Shown one piece after another: positions 1 through 12,567 of a stretch of 64,000 nt of DNA; the stretch's first letter is position 1; each line of letters begins with the position of its first letter. The notes beneath the pieces were generated by a model. That model had not been told where the DNA came from. It did not search any database and saw only the letters and a program-made list of their open reading frames with translations. The DNA lies in assembly GCA_024114885.1 (NCBI GenBank), contig CP099418.1, positions 1,612,001 to 1,676,000 of the forward strand, written 5' to 3'. The translations under genes were made by a program, and so were the position numbers. The stretch comes from Septoria linicola (Eukaryota > Ascomycota > Dothideomycetes > Mycosphaerellales > Mycosphaerellaceae).

Positions 1-1169
1 TTATAGTTTTATTCTATAAGAGTTATTTTCTATAAGTAATAGGCTACTAGGTACTATTTCCTATCGTACTCCTATATATAGTACGCTCCTATAGCTATAT
101 CCGATACGTCTATCTCGATTTACTCTAGTTTCTTAGAGTTAAAGAGTCGTAATACTAGTACTTTATAGTAAAGCTTCTTTAGTTTCTTAAAGGCCTTTTA
201 ATAGTTTTCTTCCTATCGCTACTATATCTCCTTCTTTATAAGGTCGGATAGGTTAGTACTAATCTTAAAATAGCCTTCGATAAACTTCCTATTATAGTTA
301 GTAAGTTCTAGAAATACTTATACGTCTTTAATATATTTAGGCTCTAGCTATATCTTAATTAATTCGATCTTTACTAGGTCGATCTTAATTCCTTCGAGGT
401 TAATTACGAATCTAAGAAATTTAACTTCCTTCTAATAGAATTCGTATTTCTCTAGTATAGTTTAGAATCTAATATTAATAAGTCTTTAGAAAACATCTTA
501 GACTTTCTTAGTATATTCCTTCTAAGATCCTTTAGTATAGACGAGGATATCGTCTATATATACGATAACGTATACGTCGAGTAGATCTCGTAGAATATCG
601 TTAACTATCTCTTAGTAGGAGGCTAGAGTATTAGTTAGTCCTATAGGTATAACTAGGAATTTGTAAAGTCTATAACGTATCCTAAACGCTATTTTCTATT
701 CTTCGCCTTCTACTATATAGATAGTATAGAACGCGTCTCGTAGATCGATCTTAGTATACTAGTATAATCTAGTAAGTCTATTCTAAAGTTCTTCGATATT
801 TAGTAGTAGATATTAGTTCTTAATTATAATCTTATTTAATCTACGATAGTCGATAACTATATATAGTTTCCTATTAGGCTTTAGAATAGAGAAGATAGGC
901 GCTCTAGCGCTCGACCTAGATTTACGTATCTAGCTCTTAGCTAGTATCGTACGTAGCTATTTATCTTCCTCTTAGAGCTCTTTTTTAGATTTCTTAAATA
1001 TTAGCTTAAATAAGAGCTCCTTTCCTAGTATTAGGTTGATTTTATAGTCCTATCCTTAGTATTTAGATAAAGTAGTTAGATCTTCTACCTCTTTAAAGAG
1101 TTTTACTTATTTTTAATACTTCTTAGAGATAATAGGTTCTAACGCTATATCCTTTATTAGTACGTTAGT
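1..1169 (-). mobile_element. Gypsy-type LTR retrotransposon, Pol (reverse transcriptase) part, RIP-degraded
   Basis: Read on the minus strand, positions 549-560 encode Y-I-D-D, the reverse transcriptase active-site box, inside a hydrophobic run (V-Y-V-I-V before it, I-L after it) as in gypsy Pol. The surrounding sequence stays readable only if TAA/TAG stops are taken as mutated Gln or Trp codons. CpA and TpG are almost absent, the result of saturated RIP. The element continues beyond the window start, where RNase H and integrase would lie, and is interrupted at 1169/1170 by a copia insertion. The protease and Gag parts resume at 7469. It cannot code for protein. Confidence 0.8.
1165..1169. 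repeat. Target-site duplication, left copy (TTAGT)
   Basis: The five bases TTAGT directly before the left copia LTR are repeated at 7469-7473 directly after the right LTR, as expected for copia integration. Confidence 0.85.
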
Positions 1170-1447
1170 TGTTAAAAGTAGAGGGCGTTTATAGATACTA
1201 CACAATATTAAGGAGGGTATAGCGTAGTAAAGAAGAATAAGGGATCAATCTTAAACTGACTTATATACATAGTATAGTAGTAATATGCTAGGAACTAAAT
1301 ACAAAGTTAATTTTGTTAGTTATCTAAGAAGAGAAGAAAGAGAAGCAAGATATACCTCTTACTAAGCCTTAGGTGGATGCCTTAGGTATCTAGAACTATA
1401 CTTAGAAGTCTATATCTAGACTAACTATCTAGGATACATTCTTAACA
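1170..1447 (-). repeat. Copia LTR, left copy (3' LTR of the minus-strand element)
   Basis: The 278-bp sequence begins TGTTAAAAGTAG and ends TCTTAACA, and matches 7191-7468 along its whole length. I counted about 15 differences by eye, all transitions, which suits RIP/deamination rather than ordinary drift. Confidence 0.92.
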
Positions 1448-4400
1448 CTCCTACTTATACTATATAGTCAGATCTTTTAATAGATCATCTATAGTACTCA
1501 AATACTAGTCCTAATCTTAATTAGTTATTAAGTACTTGCTTTTTAGACTAATAACTAGATAGCACTAACTGTTAATCTAATAAACTTTCTATACTACTAT
1601 CTCCTATAAAAAGGCAAAAGAAATGCCTTCTACAAGATCTTCCTTCTCTCTTATATAGGAGTGGATTGTTTAGGACATAGACTATCTAGTAAGTTGCCCT
1701 TATCCTTTCTTATAGCTAATTCTAATAGCTCCCTAGATTCCTTATAGCCTAGTCCCCTACTTGGTTATATTCTATATAGCTTCTTAGTTCCCTAATAGTC
1801 TTTAGAGTATACTATTCTTAGCTATAGAGATCTTATATTAAGCTAGGGAGTAGAGTAACTATATACTAGTAGAGGAGATAATAGCTACTATAGAGGAGGT
1901 CTTTAACATTAACTAGTACTTGGCCTTAGAGGGTGTCTAGTTTAGCTAGGTGCTATATAGTAATATTGTAGTTAGTAATAGGTCTAATATTAGTAAGAGC
2001 ATTTAGGACTTTATAAAGTCTAACTAAGGAGGAGTTAAGTAACTAAAATCTTTCTTTTAGACTCCTCTTAGTTCAACTCCAAGGCTTGGAGTTATCTTTT
2101 ATATATCTCTTATATAAGGTAGAGCTGCCTTACAAACTCCTAAAACTGTAGTCTATTCTTTAGCTTAGTAAGACTATCTACTACTATCTCTTTTATATTT
2201 ATATATTCTATAGAGATAAGTCTGTTCTACTAGAGCTTTCTTATAGCATTGTATAAGATATTAATATGTTTAGACTTGTTATAAACATATAAGTCCTTGA
2301 CTAGAGTAAGGGCAGCTTAGTTATTACCTTTTAGCTAAATTAGCCTAATTCTAGTAATAGTTTCCTAGTTACTAAGGATCCTTAGTTAGTAAGAATATTC
2401 TCCTACTAACTCTAGGCATCTAAGCTCTCTTAAAAGAGTACTAAGGAACTATAACTGTTTTATATATATACCTATAGCTATGTATTTAGCTTCTATTATA
2501 GATATAGCTATAGATTTCTACTTCTTACTTATCTAGGAGATTAGTATACTATAAAGGAAGAAGATATATCTAAGGATTAAGACTCTGTTAGTCTTGTCCA
2601 TTATATAGTTAGAGTCTATATATCTAGTAAGAAAGCCTTAACTATTCCTTAAGTATCTTAGACTAAGGTCTAGGTTTGATCTTAGGTATCTAGTTAGCTT
2701 CTTTAGAGCCTTTATATGTCCTACTATTAGATTACTAACATAGGAGCTTAATCTTCTAAGGGTAAATGAAATGTCTAGTCTTATAACAGTTGTAAGCTAT
2801 ATCTATATTCTAATAATGGATTAGTACTCCTATTTGTTACACCTTTTATTATTTGGTCTAGTAGGCTTTAGACTTTTATAGCTGTCTATTAGTAAAAGAG
2901 TTAGTAATATAGTCTTTTAACCTATTCCTATCTTAGCTAGGTTCTCTTAGATATAGTGCTTCTAGTCAAGTTTCAGCCAGCCTTACTATCTGTTTCTTGT
3001 TAGTCTTATTCTAAGAATCTTGTCTAGTTCTCTAAGATCTTTGATCTTAAAGACCTTACTAAGTTGGTCTTTGAACTAGAGGACATCTTCTAGTCTCTCT
3101 ATAGTAATAGGTATATTATTAATATAGATTAAGATTATTAGGTCTTTCCTTTTCTTATAGATTAGAAGATATAGGTCTATTTCTAATTGTCTGAATCCTA
3201 TTCCTTTTAGCTTTGATATATATAGCTGATTCTAGTCTCTTATAGCTTGCTTTAGCCTATAGAGACTCCTTAGAACTTATAAGACTATACTAGTTAGTAG
3301 GTTAATACCTAGTAGTAGGATTATATAGATATCCTTATATAGGGTACTCTCTATAAATATATTGTTTATATCTACTTAGTATAGAACTAGGTCCTTCTTG
3401 TAGACTATAGCTATAAATCCTCTTAGAGTATCCTACCTAACTATAGGGGCAAAAGTCTCTATATAGTCTACTCTATACTTTTAGGAGAACCCTCTTATAA
3501 CTAGTCTTACTTTAAACTTTTTAATAGCTCTACTAAGCTTTCTCTTAATATTAAAGACCTATCTTAAGGTAACTAGGTTAGCCTCTTTTAGTAGGACTAC
3601 TATAGTCTAGGTGTTATTACTTATAAGTGTATCTAGCTCCTTCTAAATAGCTTCTTACTAGAGATGACCCTACTTAGGATTACTTACTACTTCCTTATAG
3701 TTCCTTAGGATTAGAACCTCCTATTTATGTATTCCTACTTCTTTAGTAGCTAAGAATATAATCTCTTTAACTTCCTCTAAGAATTCTAGGTCCTATAGGA
3801 TACCTAGGTTAATAGAGCTTATAGCTAAGAAGAAAGCCTAATACTCTAGGAGTATTTCTTTGTCTAGCTAACTATTCTAATCTAGCTTAAGCCTAATTAG
3901 CTTTAGCTTCTAGTTAAATCTATTAAGTTCTTAGGATACTTTCCTCTTTCTAAGGGTTTGCCTTAGAGCTGTCTACTCCTAATCTACCTCTATAGTTTCT
4001 TAGGTAGAATTCTTAGATTCTTTCTTAACTTTTCTTTAGTCTAGGAATTTTCTATACTCTCCTATATCTTCTAGTAGAGGTAGAAGTTATATAAAGAGTT
4101 TCTTTCCTTCCTAAACCTATACTAATAGCTAAGGGGGAGGAGGCTTCTACTAGCCTAGACTAGGAGTACCTAGGGTACTCCTACTAGCTTATAGAGTAGG
4201 CTAGCTAATAGTTCTTAGCCTTCTAATAGGTCTTCTTTCTAGAGCTAAACTAGGGAGATTCTTAATCTTAATATTTAAGTCCAATTCTCTACCTAGCTTA
4301 TCTTTAAAGAAGATTGTATTAGTATACTACTTAATAGCCTTTATGTCTAGCTCCTAGAACTTCTATACCTTTACTATATTGTTATAGTATCTAATAAACA

Positions 4401-7176
4401 TAGTATCCTTTCCTCTATTTATTAGTTTGTTACTCCTTACCTACTAAGGCTATACTCTTATATCTATATATACTATAGCTCTATATCCCTATACCTTAAG
4501 GTAGGAGACTATTAGTTTGATCCTATTAAAAGCTTTATTAGGTGAGAGCTTGAATCCCTTAATATTAGGTTTATTTAGAAGCTTGTTCCTTATATATACC
4601 TGTACTTTAAGAGCTTCTAGCTAAAACTTAATAGGTATCTTACTTTCTTCAAGCATTGCTCTAATAGAGGCCTCTAATATTTAGATAGACCTCTTAACTA
4701 CTCTATTCTAGAGTGAATTATAGGCCTTAGTTAGCTTAAGAGTAATTCTAAAGTCCTTCTCCTACTATTTAATTAAAGTAGTAATCTCTCTAGTATTGTT
4801 AGCCCTTATAGACTTAAGGAGTGCTACTAACTGCCTTTCTACCTTAATCCTCTAGTTCTAAAGAGTAGTTAGTATATCTGATCTAGCCTTAAGTAGAAAT
4901 GCCTATTTCTTTCTTAAGAAGTTATTAATAATCTCAAGCTACTATATAAAACCTTTTACTAATAATAGTAATAGTCTATAGATATCTACTAATATAAGGG
5001 CTAATCTTTCAGGTCTTCTCTTAATAGACTTGCCTAGGTATTTCTTTATCTTACCTATTATATAGATCCTATACTTATACTCTTCCTAGTTAGGAATTAG
5101 AATTCTTTCCTTTAGGTTAGTAACTTTATAAAGGTTTAAGAGTAACCCTCTTCTAAAGTATACAAATCTTCTATACTATAGCTCCTACTATTTTAGATCC
5201 TTCTCTAATAGGGCAGTATAGGCATTATTAACCTCTATAGGATCATATAGTAAGTAATATAACTTTTCCTATAGGAGAGGTAATATCTTACTAATAAATA
5301 GAACACCTCTAACTAGCTTGGTCTTTATAACTGTTTGGCTATCTAGGGAGGTAAGAGTGAAATCAGGCTTCTAGACTCTAAATTACTTACTAAACTAATC
5401 CTATAATATAAGATTTACTCTAAGATTAGGAACAAATAGTACCCTATTAAGTAGAACTTCTCCTCCTAAGATTCTCTTTATCTATACTAGTCTAGAGTAG
5501 GTTATATAGAGGTATCCTCCTCCTACCTTAATCTATACTTTCTTCCTTAGTAGCTTTACTAATCTGAAGAAGGATAGTTAGTTAGTTATATAGGATAAGG
5601 TATAGGAATCTAAGAGCTATTCTTAAGGTAATAACTTGCTTTTAGCCTTAATTATAGAATAGGCCAACTTATCTTAGTTATTATCTTCTAATAGGGAATT
5701 ATTATTGCTTCTAGAACTAGAGTAAGTTCTAGAATTAGAACTAGAACTAGACTCCTAGGCTGAAAATCCTTTCTTTAGAAGCTTTCTAGACTTTTCTATT
5801 CTTTGAAGCTACTTGCCTATTTTCTAGACAACCTTTTTTAGCTTATTATATAATAATAACTTATAGATAGCTTTCTTGATATATCTAGTATTCCTTAGTA
5901 AAGGGGATTTTCTAACCCTCCCTCTAAGGAATAATCTCTAAGGGTCCTTCTAGTTCTTAGTACTATTTCTCTACTAGGATAGTTTCTTAGTAGTAGAGAG
6001 GTTAGGATAATCCTTTAACTAGTACTTTCCTTTCTTATAGAGCTAGTATATTAGTAGGGACTTTCCTTAGTAGGGCTACCTAGAATAGAATATAGCTAGA
6101 CTTATATTTATCTTATCTAGATTATCTCTTACCTCTTAGGACTTAAGTAGAAGGAGAATAGTGTCTATATCCAAGGATAGTTAGGTTATAATAGTATCTT
6201 TAGCTACTTAGTATAATATAGGTAGGGACTATAGGAGATGTTTTAGCCTTTTCTCTTAGCTCTAGTAGTAGGCTTCCTAAGGATTAATCTTAGTAATCCT
6301 CTTACCTAGGCCTCTAAGGTGTCTCTATACTTCCCTAATTGTCTTATTAGGTAATATTCTAAATATAACAAACTACTTAATTAGACCTATAGTATAGGAC
6401 TTTAGGACTCTATTATACTTATTCTAGAGAATCACCTATATCTTAGCTACTAGTATAGTAACATACTATGTCTCTAGCTCTATCTTATTATCTTTACTAA
6501 TACTACATCTAATACTAAACCTATATACTATATTGTCTTTTAAGAAGTGTTAATTCTAAGTAATATGTATCTGAAGACTAGTGTCCTACTAAACTATGTA
6601 TAGGTTCCCTCTAATAATTAGTTAGCTAATTACCTAGAACTAGTCCTTTCCTTCTAGCTTGTCTATCTATAGCTTAAACTATCTCTTCTAGTTAGTTCTG
6701 TCCAGGATTGGAATCCTTTAGCTCTTCTTGTCCTCTTAGTCTATTATAGAAATAGGTAAATAGAATAAATAATTAGTAGAATGCTTTAGACTAGCTAAGG
6801 ATTCTAGAGAAGAGTAATTTCTTATAGTAGAGAGACTAGCTCTAAGGGATAGGGATTCCTCGTATTTAGGAAATTACTAAGACTTAGATCTTTCTCTCTT
6901 AGCAGAGTTTCTATTACTAGGTAGTAGGAAGGCTAAGTAGCCTCTTCTAACTCTAGTAATACTAGGTACAATAGTAGAGAACTAGGTAGGTATTAATAAA
7001 GTAGAAACATACTACTATCTTATAGAGATCTTTACTAACTTATATACTACTAGGTACAAACTAGCTTCGTTAGTAATATAGTTAGGGAAACTTCTAGGCC
7101 CTAAATGTTTTCTATAAACTATAAGGGATATAAGTAACCTATACTAACATAGGTTACTCCTATTTAGTATATAAAC

Positions 7177-7190
7177 CTAGGCTTATAACC
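7177..7190 (-). other. Putative copia primer-binding site (initiator tRNA-Met half)
   Basis: On the minus strand this reads GGTTATAAGCCTAG immediately inside the 5' LTR. It resembles the complement of the anticodon stem region of initiator tRNA-Met, which many copia elements use as primer, with a G-to-A change in RIP context. This is inferred from position and similarity only. Confidence 0.45.
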
Positions 7191-7468
7191 TATTAAAAGT
7201 AGAGGGCGTTTGTAGATACTATATAATATTAAGGAGGGTATAGCGTAGTAAAGAAGAATAGGGGATTAATCTTGAACTAACTTATATATATAGTATAGTA
7301 GTAATATGCTAGGAACTAAATATAAAGTTGATTTTGTTAGTTATCTAAGAAGAGAAGAAAGAGAAGCAAGATATACCTCTTGCTAAGCCTTAGGTAGATG
7401 CCTTAGGCATCTAGAACTATACTTAGAAGTCTATATCTAGACTAACTATCTAGGATATATTCTTAACA
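7191..7468 (-). repeat. Copia LTR, right copy (5' LTR of the minus-strand element)
   Basis: Second 278-bp LTR. It starts TATTAAAAG, so the terminal TG has become TA, and ends TCTTAACA. It is followed at 7469-7473 by the TTAGT target duplication. Confidence 0.92.
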
Positions 7469-9900
7469 TTAGTTCTAATTTATCTTATAACTTTATTAAC
7501 TTCCTTACTATTACGAATATCTATCTAAGTTAGTCTATCTATTATATAGGTTCTAGTTAGCTAGAACTACGTATTATTTAGCTATCTTCTAATCTTATCT
7601 ACTAACGAACGCTATCGCTACGTAAGGTAAATATCGATAATATAATCGTATTACTTAAACCTAAGTACTCCTTTTCTCTAGTCGATTACTAGGTTATACT
7701 TTCTTAACTAAGGTATACCTAGTACGATATTATAACTAGCTATATTAGTAATATCTAAGATAATCTCCTTATAGTACTATTAGATCGCAAGTAGTAGTAG
7801 TATTATTTCTCGCTCTACGCTAGATAAGGCTAATCTATTAACTACGATTAGTTCGTATCCTTCCTTCTTACGCTAGGTTATAAGTCTATAACGCTTTATA
7901 AATAACTCGAAGGTAAAGTTCCTACTCGCTCTAGAGTCTATTATAGTTTCTAGCTTATAACTATTAACGTTGATTTTTATATAGAAGACTATTATTAATA
8001 CTTAAGTATTTATATTATAGAACTCTCTAGAGGCGCTTATTACCTAAGAGTTAATCCTTTTCCCGACTAGGTCTTTATAGTCTATTCTTCGTACTATACT
8101 TAGATCTATTATTCTATATCTTTTATTATTTAAGATATATACTTTTCTTCGATTATTTCGTTATAGGCGTACTTAGACTAGTAGTATTATACTCTTCTAT
8201 ACTATTCTCTAAGTTATCGTAGTAACGCTCTTATAGCGTTAGTTACTATATCGTTATCTAGTATTATATAACTATAGGATATAAACCGGCTACCTATTAG
8301 TACTTTTTCTATAACGATTTATTAGAAGTCCTAGAGGTACTTAATTCTTCTATAGCTCTAGAATATCGTCCTTAAGCCTATAAGGGCGTTATCGAACTTA
8401 GTTAGGTCTAGGTACTATTATCTTTTAACGAGTAGGAAGATCTCCTTATAGTTATATACGAGGTAGATTATAATCTTCTATAGAGGTCCTATATTTTACG
8501 CTATAAAGGTTATCTCTTATCCTTTAGAATCTAGTTCCTCTTTAGAACTTTCTTCTACTAATTTATCCTATTCTTCTTTTCTAGATTCTAATTCGAGAGA
8601 GGTATTCTCTTTATTACTCTCGTTATCGTCGTAATAGGATTTATCGATATCTTCTTCGTTAGTAAAACGTAGATTCGAGTATAGTTCCTATAATTTATCT
8701 AGAACTAGTAGTAGTCTACTTCTATCCTCGTACTATTAGATTAGAGACGAACTTTTGTATAGTAGTACTAAGGGAAAGAAACTTACGTCTCTCTTAGAAG
8801 AATAGTATATCTAGTATATATCGTCGTAATAGAAACGCTAGTAAAGGCTTCTATGTCCTCGACGTCCTTTCTAGTAAACTTATAATAGTATAGTTTACTA
8901 TATTATACTAAAGAGTCGAGTATTTCTATATAGGGCTACGTTATTATTATAACCTCTACGCTTTTCTCCTTTTCGTTATATCGTATTAAAAGGCTATCGC
9001 TATACTATATTATTAGAACGATAGTCTCTCTTAAAGTAGCCTATTTTACTATATCTATAATAGGTTAGTCCTTTCTATTTCCTAGGCTTTCTATTACCTC
9101 TACCTTTCTTAAAGGTTCTCTTCTAGGTAGCGTCTAGTTCTATTAGTTATAGACTATAGTAGGGTTTCTTCTTATAGTTATCGTATAGCCTAAAATTCTA
9201 TCGTCTAACTTAGTCTAGAACGTATCTAGCTACTCTAGAGACCTTAGAATTATAGCGTCTCTCGAGAGTACGCTTATAAAGGCTATCGTCGATTTTAATC
9301 GATTCCTATATTAACTATCTAAGGTTCTTAATATTAACTACTCGATAGACTCGAGATAGTTTATTTTTAATATTTTCCTTAAGTCTTCTTCTAAATATTA
9401 CTTAGAAGGCTTCGTCGTTCTATCTTATAATTTAGGTATACTTCTAGAACTTAGTAGTATACTCTACGTAAGAGGTAGTTTACTTAAGGTATTAAACGAC
9501 CCTAACCGTAGTACTAACCTCGTTAGAGATTCTAAATAACTAGGTTATCTAGGCCTTAAACTAGTTAAAGTTAGTAAATATCCTATTTTCGTCTTTATTC
9601 TTATAAAGGTAGGATTCTAGGTATAGCTTAAGCTAATACTTAGCTCTATTCTATAAGAAGGTAGAAGTAAAGAGTACTTTATTAGCTTTAGATACTTCGT
9701 TAAACTTAAAGTATAATACTAGTTAATTAAACTAGGTAGAGAGCTTATCGTAGTCTCTATAGTAGATATTAGGTTTAGCGATCTTAAGGTCCTTAAGATC
9801 GATCTATCTACTATAGGCTTAGCTAGTTCGTAAGAAACGAATAGTTCCTACTTTACTAGAGATAAGAGTTCCCTAAACGCTTCTATTATTAGTAGATATT
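7469..9900 (-). mobile_element. Gypsy-type LTR retrotransposon, protease and Gag part, RIP-degraded
   Basis: This continues the gypsy element cut by the copia insertion. On the minus strand 7918-7941 encodes I-D-S-R-A-S-R-N, the aspartic protease active-site box with the family's D-S-G-A changed to D-S-R-A by GGA to AGA. At 9021-9062 lies the relic of a Gag CCHC zinc knuckle (spacing 2-4-4) in which all three Cys codons and the His codon now read Tyr, the outcome expected from TGY to TAY and CAY to TAY changes. Gag is therefore upstream of protease, with reverse transcriptase beyond the copia insertion at 300-1160. The outer (right) boundary and LTR could not be located; 9900 is approximate. 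Confidence 0.75.
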
Positions 9901-10548
9901 CTTAAGAGTATATAAAGCTATTAAGGTATTAATAGGTAATACCTTAAGATCTTACTAAGTAGGTACTTAGCTCGATCGGGTTAGAGCTAAGCGGAGCGGT
10001 CTAGTTAGAAGTATAATAAAGAAAGGATTCTTAGGATTCTAATTAGTAAGATAGAATAGTAAGTTATATATAATAACTATCTAGAAGACTACTTATCGTA
10101 TCTATATATAAAGGAGATTCCTATATCTTTTAAGATTACTCTATAGAGTCGTAATTAATAGTTACTCGTAGTAACCGATAGTTACCTTAGTATTACTAAG
10201 GAGTAATTAGATATATATATACTATAGCTATCTATTAGTACCTACTAGCTACTATATTTTCCTAATTACTCTATTACAGGTAAGTAGCCTTCTTATAGAT
10301 AAGGCCCGTTATCTAATAATCGTAGAGGTTCTAATAGCTACGCTATTAAACTATAATAGCTTTTAAAGAAAGTAAAAATAAGAATTTCTATTAATCCTAT
10401 TATTATTTTGTTATAGAGTAAGGCTATCGTATTATAACTAAAATAAGCGCGTAAATAGATAGGTAGGTACCTATTATAAGATCGTTATTATTATTAGGCG
10501 TAGGTAATATAACTATATCTTCTACTCGAGTTTATTTCTTTCTTTAAG

Positions 10549-10676
<128 letters not shown>

Positions 10677-11146
10677 TTATTAAGTACCTATAATAACTCT
10701 TTAATTATATATATTATATATAATAGTAGAGTCGCGCCTCTTATACGTAATAGCTCGTAACGGCAGCTTACTACTAATATTTCTAGATCGTCTTATATAA
10801 ACCTATCTCCTTAACGAGTATTTACGAATAGTTTACTAATTATCTATCTATATAGAGTCGACTAGTTACTAGTACTAACAATTTACCTTCGAGCGCTATA
10901 ATTAGTAGTTAGTCGCGGTAAGGCTATAGAGAAGATTAGATATATACTATCTCTTACCTTTTCTATTACGAAGTATAACTCGTACTTTATAATAGAATCT
11001 CGAGAGTTTACTAATATTATAATATAGCTACTACCTCGACCTCTTCTACGCGCTTCGCGCTTCGCGCCTATCTACTACTACTAAGAATCGCCGCTACGTC
11101 CTCGTTCGCTCTCGTTAGTACGCCTTCGCCTATACCGCTTACTACT

Positions 11147-11397
11147 ATACTACTACTACTACTACTACTACTACTAATACTACTACCGCTACCGCTACCG
11201 CTAGCGCTACCTCGCTACTATTATTCCTTAGTAACGACGACGACGACGACAATAACTAGGCTCTATTATAAGTTACTCTAAATCTATCTTTCGACTATAT
11301 CTTAATTATACTAATACTTTCTAAGACGACGACGACGACGACGACGATAATAACGATAATAATAATAATAATAATAATAACGATAACGACGACGATA

Positions 11398-11428
<31 letters not shown>

Positions 11429-11440
11429 TAATAATAACGC
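11147..11440. repeat. Compound trinucleotide repeats (TAC, CGC-TAC, GAC, GAT/AAT)
   Basis: A cluster of short trinucleotide tracts: TAC at about 11147-11178, TACCGC near 11180-11205, GAC near 11237-11250, and a long mixed GAC/GAT/AAT array at about 11322-11435. If once coding, they would give acidic or low-complexity peptide. No frame around them was recognised. Confidence 0.8.
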
Positions 11441-12114
11441 TACGCGTTACTAACCTAGGCCTCTACTATAGAGTACTATCCTCGCTACCGCTACTACTAC
11501 TACTATTATACTATCTCTACTACTACGTCGCTCTCGTAGCTACTCTTCGAGTACTAGTATATTCGTATAACGCTAATCTATAGCCGCTAACCGCTAGTAG
11601 TCCGTCTCCGACTTACGCTAGAGTACTACGTCTAGATTCGACTAGTACCGCTTTACTAATACTAGTAAAGCGTAGGAGATAGGTACTATACGTATTAGTA
11701 GTCTATATCGTTAGTATATTAGGTTAGGTACTACTACTACTACTAATTATTTTATATTCGCTAGTAATAGAAAGACGTATTATAGCTACTATATATAGGA
11801 TCGAAATATTAGTAATTATATATAATTAGCTTCTATAGTAGCGTTCGGTATACGTATATATCTTAGGCCTTAAGCCCTATATATTAGTAGTAAAGATTAG
11901 CTTGTTCTATATACTTTAGCTTCTTATTTTATATCTTAAAACCTCGAGTAAACTTATAAATTATATTATAAAGTATAATCGTTACCTTATAAATAAAATA
12001 TACTATTCTTTATAGGTTTAGGAACTAGCTAACTTTAGAAGTAACTATCTACTAGATCTCTATCTACTTATACTTAGTAGCCTTCTTTAGGACCTTATCG
12101 CTATCTACTATATT

Positions 12115-12312
12115 ACTAGTAGTTAGGTTAGCTTTAATACTATTAAACTCTCGCTATCTACTCTTATCGCTAGTAGTTAGGTTAGCTTTAATACTATTAA
12201 ACTCTCGCTATCTACTCTTATCGCTAGTAGTTAGGTTAGCTTTAATACTATTAAACTCTCGCTATCCGCCTTTGTCGCTAGTAGATAGGTTAGCCTTAAT
12301 ACTATCGAATAG
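12115..12312 (-). repeat. 54-bp tandem repeat, about 3.7 copies
   Basis: Copies begin at 12115, 12169, 12223 and 12277, exactly 54 bp apart. On the minus strand the repeat is an open 18-residue unit (with TAG read as Trp/Gln) continuous with the Helitron tail, so it was probably a protein repeat. The last copy differs most. Confidence 0.92.
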
Positions 12313-12450
12313 AGCCTAGTATATAGGGACCTTACGATATCGCTTAAAGTAGGTCTCTAGGCAGCTATAAAAGCTATACTAAGAGATAGAACTTTAGCTA
12401 TAATTCTATAAGAGGAGAACTTATAGAGAAAGCTAGTAGAGAGTAGCTAA

Positions 12451-12489
12451 TTTCCGTTATAGAGTAGTAACTACGCTTTATAATAGAAA
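12451..12489 (-). repeat. 39-bp hairpin element 1 (introner-like core)
   Basis: Plus-strand arms TTTCCGTTATAGAG and CTTTATAATAGAAA flank a short loop. On the coding strand a branch-like TTAGCT and a CTACTAG acceptor follow. No clear donor is visible. Confidence 0.8.
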
Positions 12490-12528
12490 AGTAAAACTCC
12501 TCCTATTTAAGGATTTACTTAAGCTACC

Positions 12529-12567
12529 TTTTAGGTATAAAGTAGAGTTCTTATACTATAATAGAAA
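12529..12567 (-). repeat. 39-bp hairpin element 2 (introner-like core)
   Basis: The right arm CTATAATAGAAA is typical of the family and the left arm (TTTTAGGTATAAAG) is degenerate. It starts 78 bp after the start of element 1. Splice borders are unclear. Confidence 0.7.

Larger units (their letters stand above)
1170..7468 (-). mobile_element. Complete copia-type LTR retrotransposon, RIP-mutated, nested in a gypsy element
   Basis: The 6.3-kb element is bounded by two 278-bp direct repeats and a TTAGT target duplication. Pol lies on the minus strand. The reverse transcriptase box at 3112-3126 reads Y-I-N-N-I where copia has Y-V-D-D, so both catalytic aspartate codons (GAT) have become AAT. Near 2570-2650 the frame resembles the start of copia RNase H (D-S-x-Y followed by a hydrophobic strand). 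A stretch at 7177-7190, next to the 5' LTR, looks like a primer-binding site complementary to half of initiator tRNA-Met with one G-to-A change (tentative). Many in-frame TAG/TAA stops make it dead. CpA and TpG are less depleted than in the surrounding gypsy, so it is the younger insertion. Confidence 0.88.
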
